Program-made: the position numbers and the translations under genes
Assembly: GCA_026984355.1 (NCBI GenBank)
Contig: JALSSG010000257.1
Coordinates: forward strand, 1 to 6,584
DNA length: 6,584 nucleotides
Origin: Hydrogenothermaceae bacterium
GTDB lineage: Bacteria > Aquificota > Aquificia > Aquificales > Hydrogenothermaceae
Direction: 5' to 3'
Notes under the pieces: generated by a model
Database searches by the model: none
What the model was told of the DNA's origin: nothing
The model's input: the letters and a program-made list of their open reading frames with translations, nothing else
In this document: piece after piece, positions 1 through 6,519 of the stretch
How positions within the stretch are numbered: position 1 is the first letter of the stretch
How the letters are laid out: each line of letters starts with the position of its first letter

Positions 1-634
1 AAAGGTTCAAAGAACTATGACTTTATATTCTCCTTATGATGGTTGGATTATGGAAAAGTTTGTTTACTTAGGGTCTGAAGTGAAAGCAGGAAAACCAGTC
101 CTAAAAATAGCAAGACATAGAGATTTATGGTTGATGGCTAAAGTGTATGAACCTGATATGCCTTTTATAAAAATAGGACAGGAAGTTATGATTATGTTTG
201 AAGCATATCCAGAGAAACATTATAAAGGGAAAATAGACTATATATATCCAATGATGGACGAAAAAAATAGAACTGTTGATGTACGGATAGTAATTCCAAA
301 TCCAAATTATCAACTAACACCAGGAATGTACTCTAAAATTCATATAAAAATTCCAATAGGAAAAAAATTAGTACTACCAGAAACTGCCGTTTTAGACACT
401 GGAAAAAGGCAGATTGTGTTTGTTCAGACAAGAAAAGGAGTATTTGAACCAGTTTTTGTAAAAATCGGAAGATTGATAGATGGATACTACGAAATAATAG
501 ATGGAATTGAAGAAGGAACTGTTGTTGCAAACTCTGCATTATTCTTACTCGATGCTGATGCTCAGCTACGAGGAAAATATCTAAAAAAAGACAAAGATAA
601 AACACAAAAACCTATGATACACCATCACCACTGA
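1..634 (+). CDS. cusB: CusB-type RND efflux periplasmic adaptor (membrane fusion protein), 5' end missing
   Basis: Adaptor that links the inner-membrane pump CusA to an outer-membrane channel and hands over Cu(I)/Ag(I) in the periplasm. Only the C-terminal part is present. The frame is open to the window edge (first whole codon at 2), so the ATG at 17 is internal and not the true start. Visible parts in order: the second half of the lipoyl-like domain (YSPYDGWI, then GSEVKAGKPVLKIA), the beta-barrel domain (from LWLMAKV to the LTPGMYSKIHI strand), and the membrane-proximal domain with LPETAVLDTGKR and the typical end FLLDADAQLRG. A basic tail (KYLKKDKDK) follows, then the last residues MIHHHH, a natural His cluster that could bind metal. 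The N-terminal signal peptide and the known CusB methionine site would lie outside the window. It is followed after 11 nt by the CusA gene, clearly in one operon. The CusB rather than CzcB subtype is inferred mainly from the CusA partner. Confidence 0.93.
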   Translation, partial: KVQRTMTLYSPYDGWIMEKFVYLGSEVKAGKPVLKIARHRDLWLMAKVYEPDMPFIKIGQEVMIMFEAYPEKHYKGKIDYIYPMMDEKNRTVDVRIVIPNPNYQLTPGMYSKIHIKIPIGKKLVLPETAVLDTGKRQIVFVQTRKGVFEPVFVKIGRLIDGYYEIIDGIEEGTVVANSALFLLDADAQLRGKYLKKDKDKTQKPMIHHHH

Positions 635-637
635 AGG
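633..637 (+). promoter_or_regulatory. Ribosome binding site of cusA
   Basis: GAAGG overlaps the stop codon of the adaptor gene and sits 8 nt before the ATG at 646. This supports that start and suggests translation of the pump is coupled to that of the adaptor. Confidence 0.7.
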
Positions 638-645
638 TAAAAAGG

Positions 646-3600
646 ATGATAGAAAAGTTAATAGAGTGGTCTGTAAAAAATAAAGTTATCGTCTTATCTG
701 TAATCTTAATAATTTTTGGAGCATCTTTATGGGCTGTTAAAACTACGCCTTTAGATGCTATACCTGATTTATCACCACCACAGGTAATAATATTTACAAA
801 ATGGCAAGGACAATCTCCTTCTGTTATTGAAGACCAGATTACATATCCAATTGTGAGTACTCTCTTATCAGCACCTAATATAGAAACTGTTAGAGGTATC
901 TCTTCTTTTGAAACATCTGCAGTATATGTCATATTCAAGGAAGGAACAGATATATATTGGGCAAGAAGTAGAGTATTAGAATATTTATCTCAAATAAAAG
1001 ATAAACTTCCTAAAACAGCAGAGGTCACATTAGGACCAGATGCTACAGGAGTAGGTTGGGTATTTGAATATGCTTTATATTCAGATAAAAGAAACTTAGC
1101 AGAGTTAAGAACGCTTCAAGACTGGTATATAAGATATGCTTTATTAGGAGTTGATGGTGTATCAGAGGTTGCTTCTATAGGTGGATTTGTAAAAGGATTT
1201 CAAATTACAGTAGACCCACAGAAACTTAGAATATATAACCTTTCCTTAAAAGAAATAATAAACGCAGTTAGAAAAAACAATAACGACACTGGTGGAAGAA
1301 CAATAGAAATAAATGGTTTTGAATTTATAATACAGGGAAAAGGATATGTTCAATCCTTACAGGATATTAGAAACATAACTATAAAAACTGATAAAAGAGC
1401 AGTACCAATAAGAGTAAAAGATATAGCAAAGGTTGAAATTGTACCTATGAATAGAAGAGGAATGGCTGATTTGAATGGTTTAGGTGAGGTTGTTGGTGGA
1501 ATTGTAGTTATGAGATATGGAGAAAATGCCTATCAGGTAATACAAAGAGTAAAAGAAAAAATTAAGCAAATAAGAGCATCTTTACCTGAAGATATAAAAC
1601 TGATAATCACCTACGACCGTTCAGAACTTATAGAAAAAGCTGTAGGAACTTTAAAAAGAGCTTTACTTGAAGAAAGTATCATAGTTTTAGTTGTAATAGC
1701 AATATTTCTATTTCATCTTAGAAGTTCCCTTGTAATACTTATAACTCTTCCTCTTGGTATTCTTATAGGATTTTTACTGATGAGATTTTTTGGAATTACA
1801 TCAAACATAATGTCTCTTGGAGGAATTGCTATAGCTATTGGAGCAATGGTCGATGCTGCTATAGTTATGGTAGAAAATGCACATAAACATTTAGAAGCAT
1901 TAAAAAAAGAAAAAGGTTTTTATACAGAAGAGGAAAGAGTTAAAGCAATAGTAGAAGCTGCTAAACAGGTTGGAAGACCTATATTTTTTGCTTTGTTATT
2001 GATTGTTGTTTCATTTTTACCAGTCTTTGCACTTACAGGACAGGAAGGACTTTTATTTAAACCATTAGCATATACAAAAACCTTTGCAATGCTTGGAGCT
2101 ACAATACTTGCAGTTACGTTAGTACCTATATTAATGGTATGGTTTATAAGAGGAAAAATAATAGAAGAAAAGAAGAACCCTATAAACTGGATTTTAATAA
2201 AACTATACTCTCCTATTATTAAAATTGTCCTTAAGTTAAGATATTTAGTTTTAGTTCTAACAATAGGTTCTTTATTTATAATTTACCCACTATATAAAAA
2301 GCTTAGCTGGGAATTTATGCCTATGTTAAATGAACAAACATTTATGTATATGCCAGTTACCCCTTTTGGTATATCTATCACACAGGCAAAACAGCTTACC
2401 CAGTTAACTGACAAAATCATTGCTTCTTTTCCAGAAGTAGATACAGTTTTTGGTAAAGCAGGGAGAGCTGAGACAGCTACAGACCCAGCTCCATTATCCA
2501 TGATAGAAACTATCATAACCTTTAAACCTAAAAAGTTTTGGAGACCAGGAACAACATATGAATCTCTTATGATGGAAATGGAAGAAAAACTTAAAGTAAT
2601 TGGACTGACAAATAGCTGGACATACCCAATTAGAGGAAGAATAGATATGTTGCTTACAGGGATAAGAACACCAATTGGAATTAAACTATATGGAGATGAT
2701 ATAGACAAACTTCAGCAAGTAGCAGACAAAATAGAAAAATTATTACAAAAAATGCCAGAAAGCTTATCAGTCTTTGCTGATAGAATAGCTCAAGGATATT
2801 ATCTAAACATAGATATCAAAAAAGAAAAATTACAAAGATACGGACTTAAAACTGAAGATGTAGAACAAGTAATCCAGTCTGCTATAGGTGGTATGCCTGT
2901 ATCTACTTTTTATAAAGGGCTTGAAAGATATCCAATCCTAATAAGGTTTCCTTATGATTATAGAAAGAATATAGAAGAAATAAAAAATATAGTTATCCCA
3001 ACACCATTAAATAGAGGTATCTTACTAAAACAAATAGCAGATGTATACTATACAGAAGCTCCTTCTGTTATAAAATCAGAAAAAGGTATGAAAGTTATTT
3101 TTATCTACATAACACCAGTTCAGAATATAACAGCTGAAGATTATGTAAAAAAAGCAAACTATTTAATTCAGCAAAATATAGACTTGCCTAAAGGTTTCTT
3201 TATAGAATGGGCAGGACAAAGTCAGTATCTTGAACATGCTAAACAAAGACTTATGTATATTGTTCCTGCTACCTTAATGATTATTTTCTTACTTGTCTAT
3301 ATAACCTTTAAAAGTCTCAAAAATACCTTAATAATACTCCTTTCTGTGCCATTTTCTCTTATAGGTGGCTTATGGTATATAGACTACTTAAACTTTAACC
3401 TATCTATTGCAGTTGTTGTTGGATTTTTAGCATTACTTGGTGTTGCTGCCGAAACAGCCATAGTTATGATTATATATTTAGAAGATGCTGTTAAAAAATA
3501 TATTAAAATCCACAACAAGCTAAATAAAAAGCTATTTTTTGATGCAATTTATGAAGGAGCAGTCTTAAGAGTAAGACCTAAAATGATGACTGTTTCATCA

Positions 3601-3783
3601 ATCTTAGCTGGTTTAATTCCTCTTATGTATATATCAGGTGTAGGTTCGGAAGTTATGCAAAGGATAGCCGCTCCTATGATTGGAGGTATATTAAGTTCTC
3701 TTGTACTTACATTGCTACTTGTACCAGCTATATATGCAATATTCAAATCATGGGAACTAAGAAAAAAAGGAATATTAGAATAA
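646..3783 (+). CDS. cusA: CusA-type heavy-metal RND efflux pump, Cu(I)/Ag(I)
   Basis: Proton-driven inner-membrane pump of the HME-RND family; full length at 1045 residues (E. coli CusA about 1047). TM1 is near residues 13-30, followed by the first periplasmic porter domain, TM2-6 at about 344-500, TM7 at about 531-550, the second porter domain, and TM8-12 at about 870-1035. The TM4 signature GAMVDAAIVMVENAHK (around D403) is the Cu/Ag subtype form, not the CzcA form with VDGAVV. M569, M619 and M668 match in context and spacing the E. coli three-Met metal site M573/M623/M672. M401, M408, M482, M497 and M1004 match the Met pairs of the proposed transmembrane metal path. D403, E936 and K979 match the E. 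coli proton relay D405/E939/K984. Other diagnostic runs are LGPDATGVGW and RVRPKMMTV. The start is fixed by the ribosome site at 633-637 and by the family N-terminus. The outer-membrane channel gene is not in this window. Specificity for monovalent copper/silver is inferred from the conserved residues. Confidence 0.97.
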   Translation: MIEKLIEWSVKNKVIVLSVILIIFGASLWAVKTTPLDAIPDLSPPQVIIFTKWQGQSPSVIEDQITYPIVSTLLSAPNIETVRGISSFETSAVYVIFKEGTDIYWARSRVLEYLSQIKDKLPKTAEVTLGPDATGVGWVFEYALYSDKRNLAELRTLQDWYIRYALLGVDGVSEVASIGGFVKGFQITVDPQKLRIYNLSLKEIINAVRKNNNDTGGRTIEINGFEFIIQGKGYVQSLQDIRNITIKTDKRAVPIRVKDIAKVEIVPMNRRGMADLNGLGEVVGGIVVMRYGENAYQVIQRVKEKIKQIRASLPEDIKLIITYDRSELIEKAVGTLKRALLEESIIVLVVIAIFLFHLRSSLVILITLPLGILIGFLLMRFFGITSNIMSLGGIAIAIGAMVDAAIVMVENAHKHLEALKKEKGFYTEEERVKAIVEAAKQVGRPIFFALLLIVVSFLPVFALTGQEGLLFKPLAYTKTFAMLGATILAVTLVPILMVWFIRGKIIEEKKNPINWILIKLYSPIIKIVLKLRYLVLVLTIGSLFIIYPLYKKLSWEFMPMLNEQTFMYMPVTPFGISITQAKQLTQLTDKIIASFPEVDTVFGKAGRAETATDPAPLSMIETIITFKPKKFWRPGTTYESLMMEMEEKLKVIGLTNSWTYPIRGRIDMLLTGIRTPIGIKLYGDDIDKLQQVADKIEKLLQKMPESLSVFADRIAQGYYLNIDIKKEKLQRYGLKTEDVEQVIQSAIGGMPVSTFYKGLERYPILIRFPYDYRKNIEEIKNIVIPTPLNRGILLKQIADVYYTEAPSVIKSEKGMKVIFIYITPVQNITAEDYVKKANYLIQQNIDLPKGFFIEWAGQSQYLEHAKQRLMYIVPATLMIIFLLVYITFKSLKNTLIILLSVPFSLIGGLWYIDYLNFNLSIAVVVGFLALLGVAAETAIVMIIYLEDAVKKYIKIHNKLNKKLFFDAIYEGAVLRVRPKMMTVSSILAGLIPLMYISGVGSEVMQRIAAPMIGGILSSLVLTLLLVPAIYAIFKSWELRKKGILE

Positions 3784-3825
3784 TATAAAAAATATAGTTG
3801 AATATAAAATAATTATTCTTAATAT

Positions 3826-3831
3826 TATAAT
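3826..3831 (+). promoter_or_regulatory. Possible -10 element for the small membrane protein gene
   Basis: A perfect TATAAT lies in the 76-nt gap after cusA. Initiation about 7 nt downstream would give a leader of roughly 20 nt carrying the ribosome site. No good -35 box is found at 17 nt spacing: TTGAAT at 3798-3803 is 22 nt away, which is too far. In such AT-rich DNA a TATAAT can arise by chance, so read-through from cusA remains equally possible. Confidence 0.3.
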
Positions 3832-3845
3832 TGTAAAGTAAACTC

Positions 3846-3852
3846 AAAGGAG
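3846..3852 (+). promoter_or_regulatory. Strong ribosome binding site of the 65-residue gene
   Basis: AAAGGAG ends 7 nt before the ATG at 3860. It is one of the best Shine-Dalgarno matches in the window and a main reason to accept the short reading frame as a gene and to choose this start. Confidence 0.8.
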
Positions 3853-3859
3853 TTTAGCC

Positions 3860-4057
3860 ATGGAACTCATCTATATTTTACTAATTATATCTTCAATAAT
3901 ACTTATGGGTGGTTTTATCGTTTACACAATAATTAACGCTAAACAGGAAATAGAAAGTAAAGTGGAAGACCTTGCGTGTAAAGTAAGCTCTGGAGTAAAA
4001 AAGATAAGTGGTGAAGATTATGAATGTAAAGATGACCAGATAGAGTTTAAAACTTAG
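3860..4057 (+). CDS. Small single-span membrane protein with two cysteines, unknown function
   Basis: A 65-residue protein that I do not recognise. Residues 3-25 form one hydrophobic helix with no charge (LIYILLIISSIILMGGF and following). The residues before it carry a Glu and no basic residue, and basic residues follow it (NAKQ), so the positive-inside rule predicts N-out, C-in. Residues 27-50 look like an amphipathic or coiled-coil helix, with I31, V35, L38, V42, V46 and I49 on one face. The acidic tail holds the second of two cysteines (C40 and C56). No CxxC or known metal motif is present. The gene lies 76 nt after cusA on the same strand, so an accessory role to the pump (assembly, small regulatory subunit, or cytoplasmic metal or redox contact through C40/C56) is possible but only inferred from position. 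Its stop codon directly touches the stop of the kinase gene on the other strand. Length and codon use fit a real gene, and the ribosome site is strong. Confidence 0.75.
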   Translation: MELIYILLIISSIILMGGFIVYTIINAKQEIESKVEDLACKVSSGVKKISGEDYECKDDQIEFKT

Positions 4058-4111
4058 TCATTGAAAATTTATCTGTACACTAACTATATTGTCCTTATAG
4101 TTAAACTCTAT
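4040..4111. repeat. 11-bp perfect inverted repeat across the convergent gene junction
   Basis: ATAGAGTTTAA at 4040-4050 is matched by its exact reverse complement at 4101-4111. The arms lie in the last codons of the small plus-strand gene and of the kinase gene. The 50-nt space between them holds both stop codons. The right arm overlaps a second small hairpin (TAACTATA at 4081-4088 against TATAGTTA at 4096-4103, 7-nt loop). Both are AT-rich and neither is followed by a clear T tract, so a terminator role is uncertain and chance is a fair alternative in this composition. Confidence 0.45.
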
Positions 4112-5125
4112 ATCCCAGTTTAGTTCTTTACACAGCTTTTTGACTATTGAAAGACCAATTCCCATACCCCTTTGGGATTCTTTGTAATACCTTTCAAATA
4201 CCTTATCTGGATTTTTTATATTTTTTGAACTATTTTTGATTATAAGAAAGTTTTTATCAAGTTGTATTTTTATCCATCCATTTTTTACATTATGTTTAAA
4301 AGCATTATAGATAAGATTTGAAATTATTCTTCTTACAGCCGTTTCGTCTGTTTGCAAATTTACTGGTTTTAAATCTATCTGAATTTTTATATCTGGATAT
4401 AAGTTTTTTAGACCTTCTACAATCTCTTTTATGATACTATCTAATCTAACTTCTTTAAAATTTTTTTCTGACTCTTTACTTAAAAATTTAAGATTTTCAT
4501 AAGTCATAACAAGCTGATTAGAAGCCTGACCTATTCTATCAATTTCTTCATCTTGTTTATGTTTTAGTTTAAGTAGTTTCAGATTTATTAATATGGTTGA
4601 GATAGGAGTATTAAGGTCATGAATGATATCTTTTATAAATTCATCAATAAGAGAAATACCTTTTCTGACAGGGTATAGACTATAAAGAGCAAAAATAATA
4701 GATAAAATAAAAGATATAACACTAAATCCAATAAATATAGATATTATCCTTTTCTTGATTTTTAATAATCGCTGTTGAAATTTTTCTTTAGGATATTCTA
4801 TCTTTAAAGCTTCTTTTTTAGAAAATGGTATAGGAACTATTATATATAAAGATTTTTCATCTTCATAAAGCTGATAAAAAGATTTGTTATCGACATTTTC
4901 CAACAATTTTAAATCAAACTTATCACCTTTAAATAAATAACTATAATTTTTCATTTCAAGGTATATCTGATTTTTTAGTTGAGCAACTTCATTTTTAAAA
5001 AACAAATAAGCTATAACTCCTAATAGAATTTCTATAGATAAAAAAAACAGTAAAAAAGATTTTACAAAAGACTCTTTTTCATATTTCGTTTGAGGGATTA
5101 TATTTTTAATCAATTGTATATCCAA
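4058..5125 (-). CDS. Membrane sensor histidine kinase, HAMP-less, TTG start
   Basis: Kinase of a two-component system, 355 residues, expected to phosphorylate the regulator encoded just upstream. It has TM1 at about 22-43, an extracytoplasmic sensor region of roughly 80 residues (44-126) and TM2 at about 127-150. Only some 18 residues separate TM2 from the phospho-acceptor H169 (IIHDLNTPIS), too short for a HAMP domain. The ATPase domain shows an N box (N270, N274, ending FKHN at 276-279), an F box (VFERYYK at 309-315) and a G2 box (RGMGIGLS, G320/G322/G324). The G1 box is degenerate: around 294-303 the usual DxGxG is replaced by IIKNSSKNIK. The sensor region has no His or Cys and one Met (M58), unlike metal-binding CusS sensors. 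No ATG is available before M58. The furthest canonical start is TTG at 5125, which overlaps the regulator gene by 20 nt; TTG at 5113 is the alternative. Translation is probably coupled to the regulator. Assignment as a copper sensor is not supported by sequence alone. Confidence 0.93.
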   Translation of the reverse strand: MDIQLIKNIIPQTKYEKESFVKSFLLFFLSIEILLGVIAYLFFKNEVAQLKNQIYLEMKNYSYLFKGDKFDLKLLENVDNKSFYQLYEDEKSLYIIVPIPFSKKEALKIEYPKEKFQQRLLKIKKRIISIFIGFSVISFILSIIFALYSLYPVRKGISLIDEFIKDIIHDLNTPISTILINLKLLKLKHKQDEEIDRIGQASNQLVMTYENLKFLSKESEKNFKEVRLDSIIKEIVEGLKNLYPDIKIQIDLKPVNLQTDETAVRRIISNLIYNAFKHNVKNGWIKIQLDKNFLIIKNSSKNIKNPDKVFERYYKESQRGMGIGLSIVKKLCKELNWDIEFNYKDNIVSVQINFQ

Positions 5126-5756
5126 GACCTCTAATCGCTTTTATATCAATACCTGTTTTTTTCTTAAGTTTTGTAATAGCTACTCGCAGTGCTGTAGGAT
5201 TTGGACTTTTCATAAGCTGATAAAAGTTTTCTTTAGGAACAACTCTTCCTCTGTTTTTTAGCAGTTTTAATAAAATTTCTCTTTGTACTTCTCCTAAATC
5301 TATCTCTTTTCCTTCTACGAAAAATCTTCCACCTTTATAAGTTAAGTTTTTATAGTGTATTTCCTGAGCATCTTCATCTTTTTTTTGCACAAATTTTCTA
5401 TTTAACTTACTTTTAATTCTTATTAAAAGCTCTTCTAAGTCAAAAGGTTTTTTTATATAGTCTTCTGCTCCCACTTCAAAACCTTTTGCTATAGTTTTTA
5501 TATCACTTAAGGCAGTTATAAAAATTACTGGGGTAGAATCATCTGCAAATCTCAAAGCTTCTACAAGTTCTATTCCATCTCCATCTCCAAGATTTATATC
5601 TACAAGATACATATCATATTTATTATCAAATGTTTTTATAGCCCCTTCATCATAAGAATAAGCAACATCAACGTCAAATCCATGTATCTGTAAAAATTTT
5701 GCAAGGCTTTCTGCTAAATTTCTATCGTCCTCTATAAGAAGAATTTTCCCATTCAT
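5106..5756 (-). CDS. OmpR-family response regulator
   Basis: DNA-binding regulator of the same two-component system, 216 residues, normal length for the family. Receiver domain, about residues 3-118: acidic pair D10/D11 after KILLIE, phospho-acceptor D53 (YLVDINL), switch residue T81 (VIFITA) and K103 (IKKPFD). The loop after D53 reads GDGDG and lacks the proline usual in this family. Winged-helix DNA-binding domain, about 134-216: the alpha-loop region VQREILLKLLKNRG, the recognition helix around TALRVAITKLKKKTG, and the wing IKAIRGLGYTI. The ATG at 5756 overlaps the stop of the barrel-protein gene as ATGA, and the gene end overlaps the kinase start, so all three are co-expressed. Targets cannot be read from this window. 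The efflux operon next door is the obvious candidate, but its promoter lies upstream of position 1, so CusR-like identity is an inference from location. Confidence 0.95.
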   Translation of the reverse strand: MNGKILLIEDDRNLAESLAKFLQIHGFDVDVAYSYDEGAIKTFDNKYDMYLVDINLGDGDGIELVEALRFADDSTPVIFITALSDIKTIAKGFEVGAEDYIKKPFDLEELLIRIKSKLNRKFVQKKDEDAQEIHYKNLTYKGGRFFVEGKEIDLGEVQREILLKLLKNRGRVVPKENFYQLMKSPNPTALRVAITKLKKKTGIDIKAIRGLGYTID

Positions 5757-6517
5757 AGCCTTACACCTACTTTAAGTGATACAAAATGTTTAATAGATTG
5801 TTGATTTAAACCATAACTATAGTTAAATAAAAGATAGTACTTTTTTGTAAGGTCAAAACTACTGAAAATAGAAACATACTTACTGCTATCACCATTAAAA
5901 TCATAAGAACCACTCAAATAAAACTTATCCAATTGATAGCCTAAGCCTATAGAGGTTGTATAAGTGTCATCAAACTGATTATTCCCTCTAAATATAAAGC
6001 CGTAGTAAACAAATAAATCCAAAGAATTAAAAATATAATCTAAATATAAAGATGGAGTATAATCAAACTTGCCATCTCCAAGATTATCTGTTGCTGTAGG
6101 TATCTTTACAGTTATCCCTGGATATATATATAGTTTCTTTAAATTAAATGTATAACTTCCATAAAAGTACGTATCTCCTAACGCATCTTTATCAAGTATT
6201 GAGTCATAAATATAGTAATTTGTAGAAAGAGAAAGATAAATTTTCCTATAAAGAAATCCAACAGAAAAATTCCACAGATAATTGTAATATCCATTACTAT
6301 CTGTATATCCAGGTCCTGTTCTAAGATAAATAGTGTAGCTTTTTTTCTTTTCTATAGGACATCCATATTGATTAACAAGAACATCAAATGGTGTATCAGG
6401 ACAGCGGTCAAAACTGTCCTCTACACCATCTAAATCTGAATCATTAAAAGCATAACCAGATATAGAAGTAAATAACAAAGAAATAAATAGCAATAAACTA
6501 TTTAATTTTTTGTTCAT
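5753..6517 (-). CDS. Outer-membrane beta-barrel protein with N-terminal thrombospondin type-3 motif
   Basis: A 254-residue exported protein. Residues 1-23 are a signal peptide (basic MNKK, hydrophobic core, SGYA before a likely cut ahead of F24). Residues 26-54 form a calcium-binding TSP3/OmpA-linker-type motif: D26, D28, D30, D34 and D37 in the DxDxDGVxDxxD pattern, then CPDT and GCP, with C39 and C53 likely joined by a disulfide. From about residue 60 on there are alternating Tyr/Phe-rich amphipathic strands separated by short polar turns, about 12 by eye, ending in a final strand FVSLKVGVRL. The stretch YPGITVKIPTATDNLGDGK resembles the barrel proteins often annotated as MetA-pathway or generic outer-membrane transporters; I cannot name the family firmly. 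No catalytic motif is seen. It is the first complete gene of the barrel-regulator-kinase operon, with an ATGA overlap to the regulator. Roles as channel, stress target or partner in signal input are all possible. The ATG at 6517 is supported by GAGG 9 nt upstream. Confidence 0.88.
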   Translation of the reverse strand: MNKKLNSLLLFISLLFTSISGYAFNDSDLDGVEDSFDRCPDTPFDVLVNQYGCPIEKKKSYTIYLRTGPGYTDSNGYYNYLWNFSVGFLYRKIYLSLSTNYYIYDSILDKDALGDTYFYGSYTFNLKKLYIYPGITVKIPTATDNLGDGKFDYTPSLYLDYIFNSLDLFVYYGFIFRGNNQFDDTYTTSIGLGYQLDKFYLSGSYDFNGDSSKYVSIFSSFDLTKKYYLLFNYSYGLNQQSIKHFVSLKVGVRL

Positions 6518-6519
6518 AT

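Noticed and set aside
17..19. ATG at 17 as the true start of the adaptor gene
   Set aside because: The frame is open to the window edge and the residues before it (KVQRT) continue the lipoyl-domain sequence, while a CusB needs some 200 more N-terminal residues.
620..631. His4 tail as an artificial purification tag
   Set aside because: There are only four His, mixed CAC/CAT codons, no linker or vector sequence, and the native downstream gene follows directly.
612..938. 108-codon open frame on the minus strand across the cusB-cusA junction
   Set aside because: It runs antisense to the CusA N-terminus, has no family resemblance, and covers the cusA ribosome site.
2283..2708. 141-codon open frame on the minus strand inside cusA
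   Set aside because: It lies fully opposite a conserved part of CusA that includes the three-Met site and has no recognisable domain. The open frame is a by-product of the coding bias of the real gene.
3549..3746. 65-codon open frame on the minus strand in the 3' end of cusA
   Set aside because: It lies opposite conserved CusA TM10-12 and has no independent evidence such as a partner gene or recognisable motif.
3811..3832. AATTAT/ATAATT hairpin after cusA as a terminator
   Set aside because: The stem is six A/T pairs with a 10-nt loop and no GC pairs, so it is too weak, and it overlaps the candidate -10 box.
4157..4180. Hairpin CCCA/TGGG with flanking AAT/ATT as a Rho-independent terminator for the plus-strand operon
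   Set aside because: The stem is short with a bulge, the following TTCTTTG is not a T tract, and the bases encode the conserved G2 box of the kinase, which explains the G/C run.
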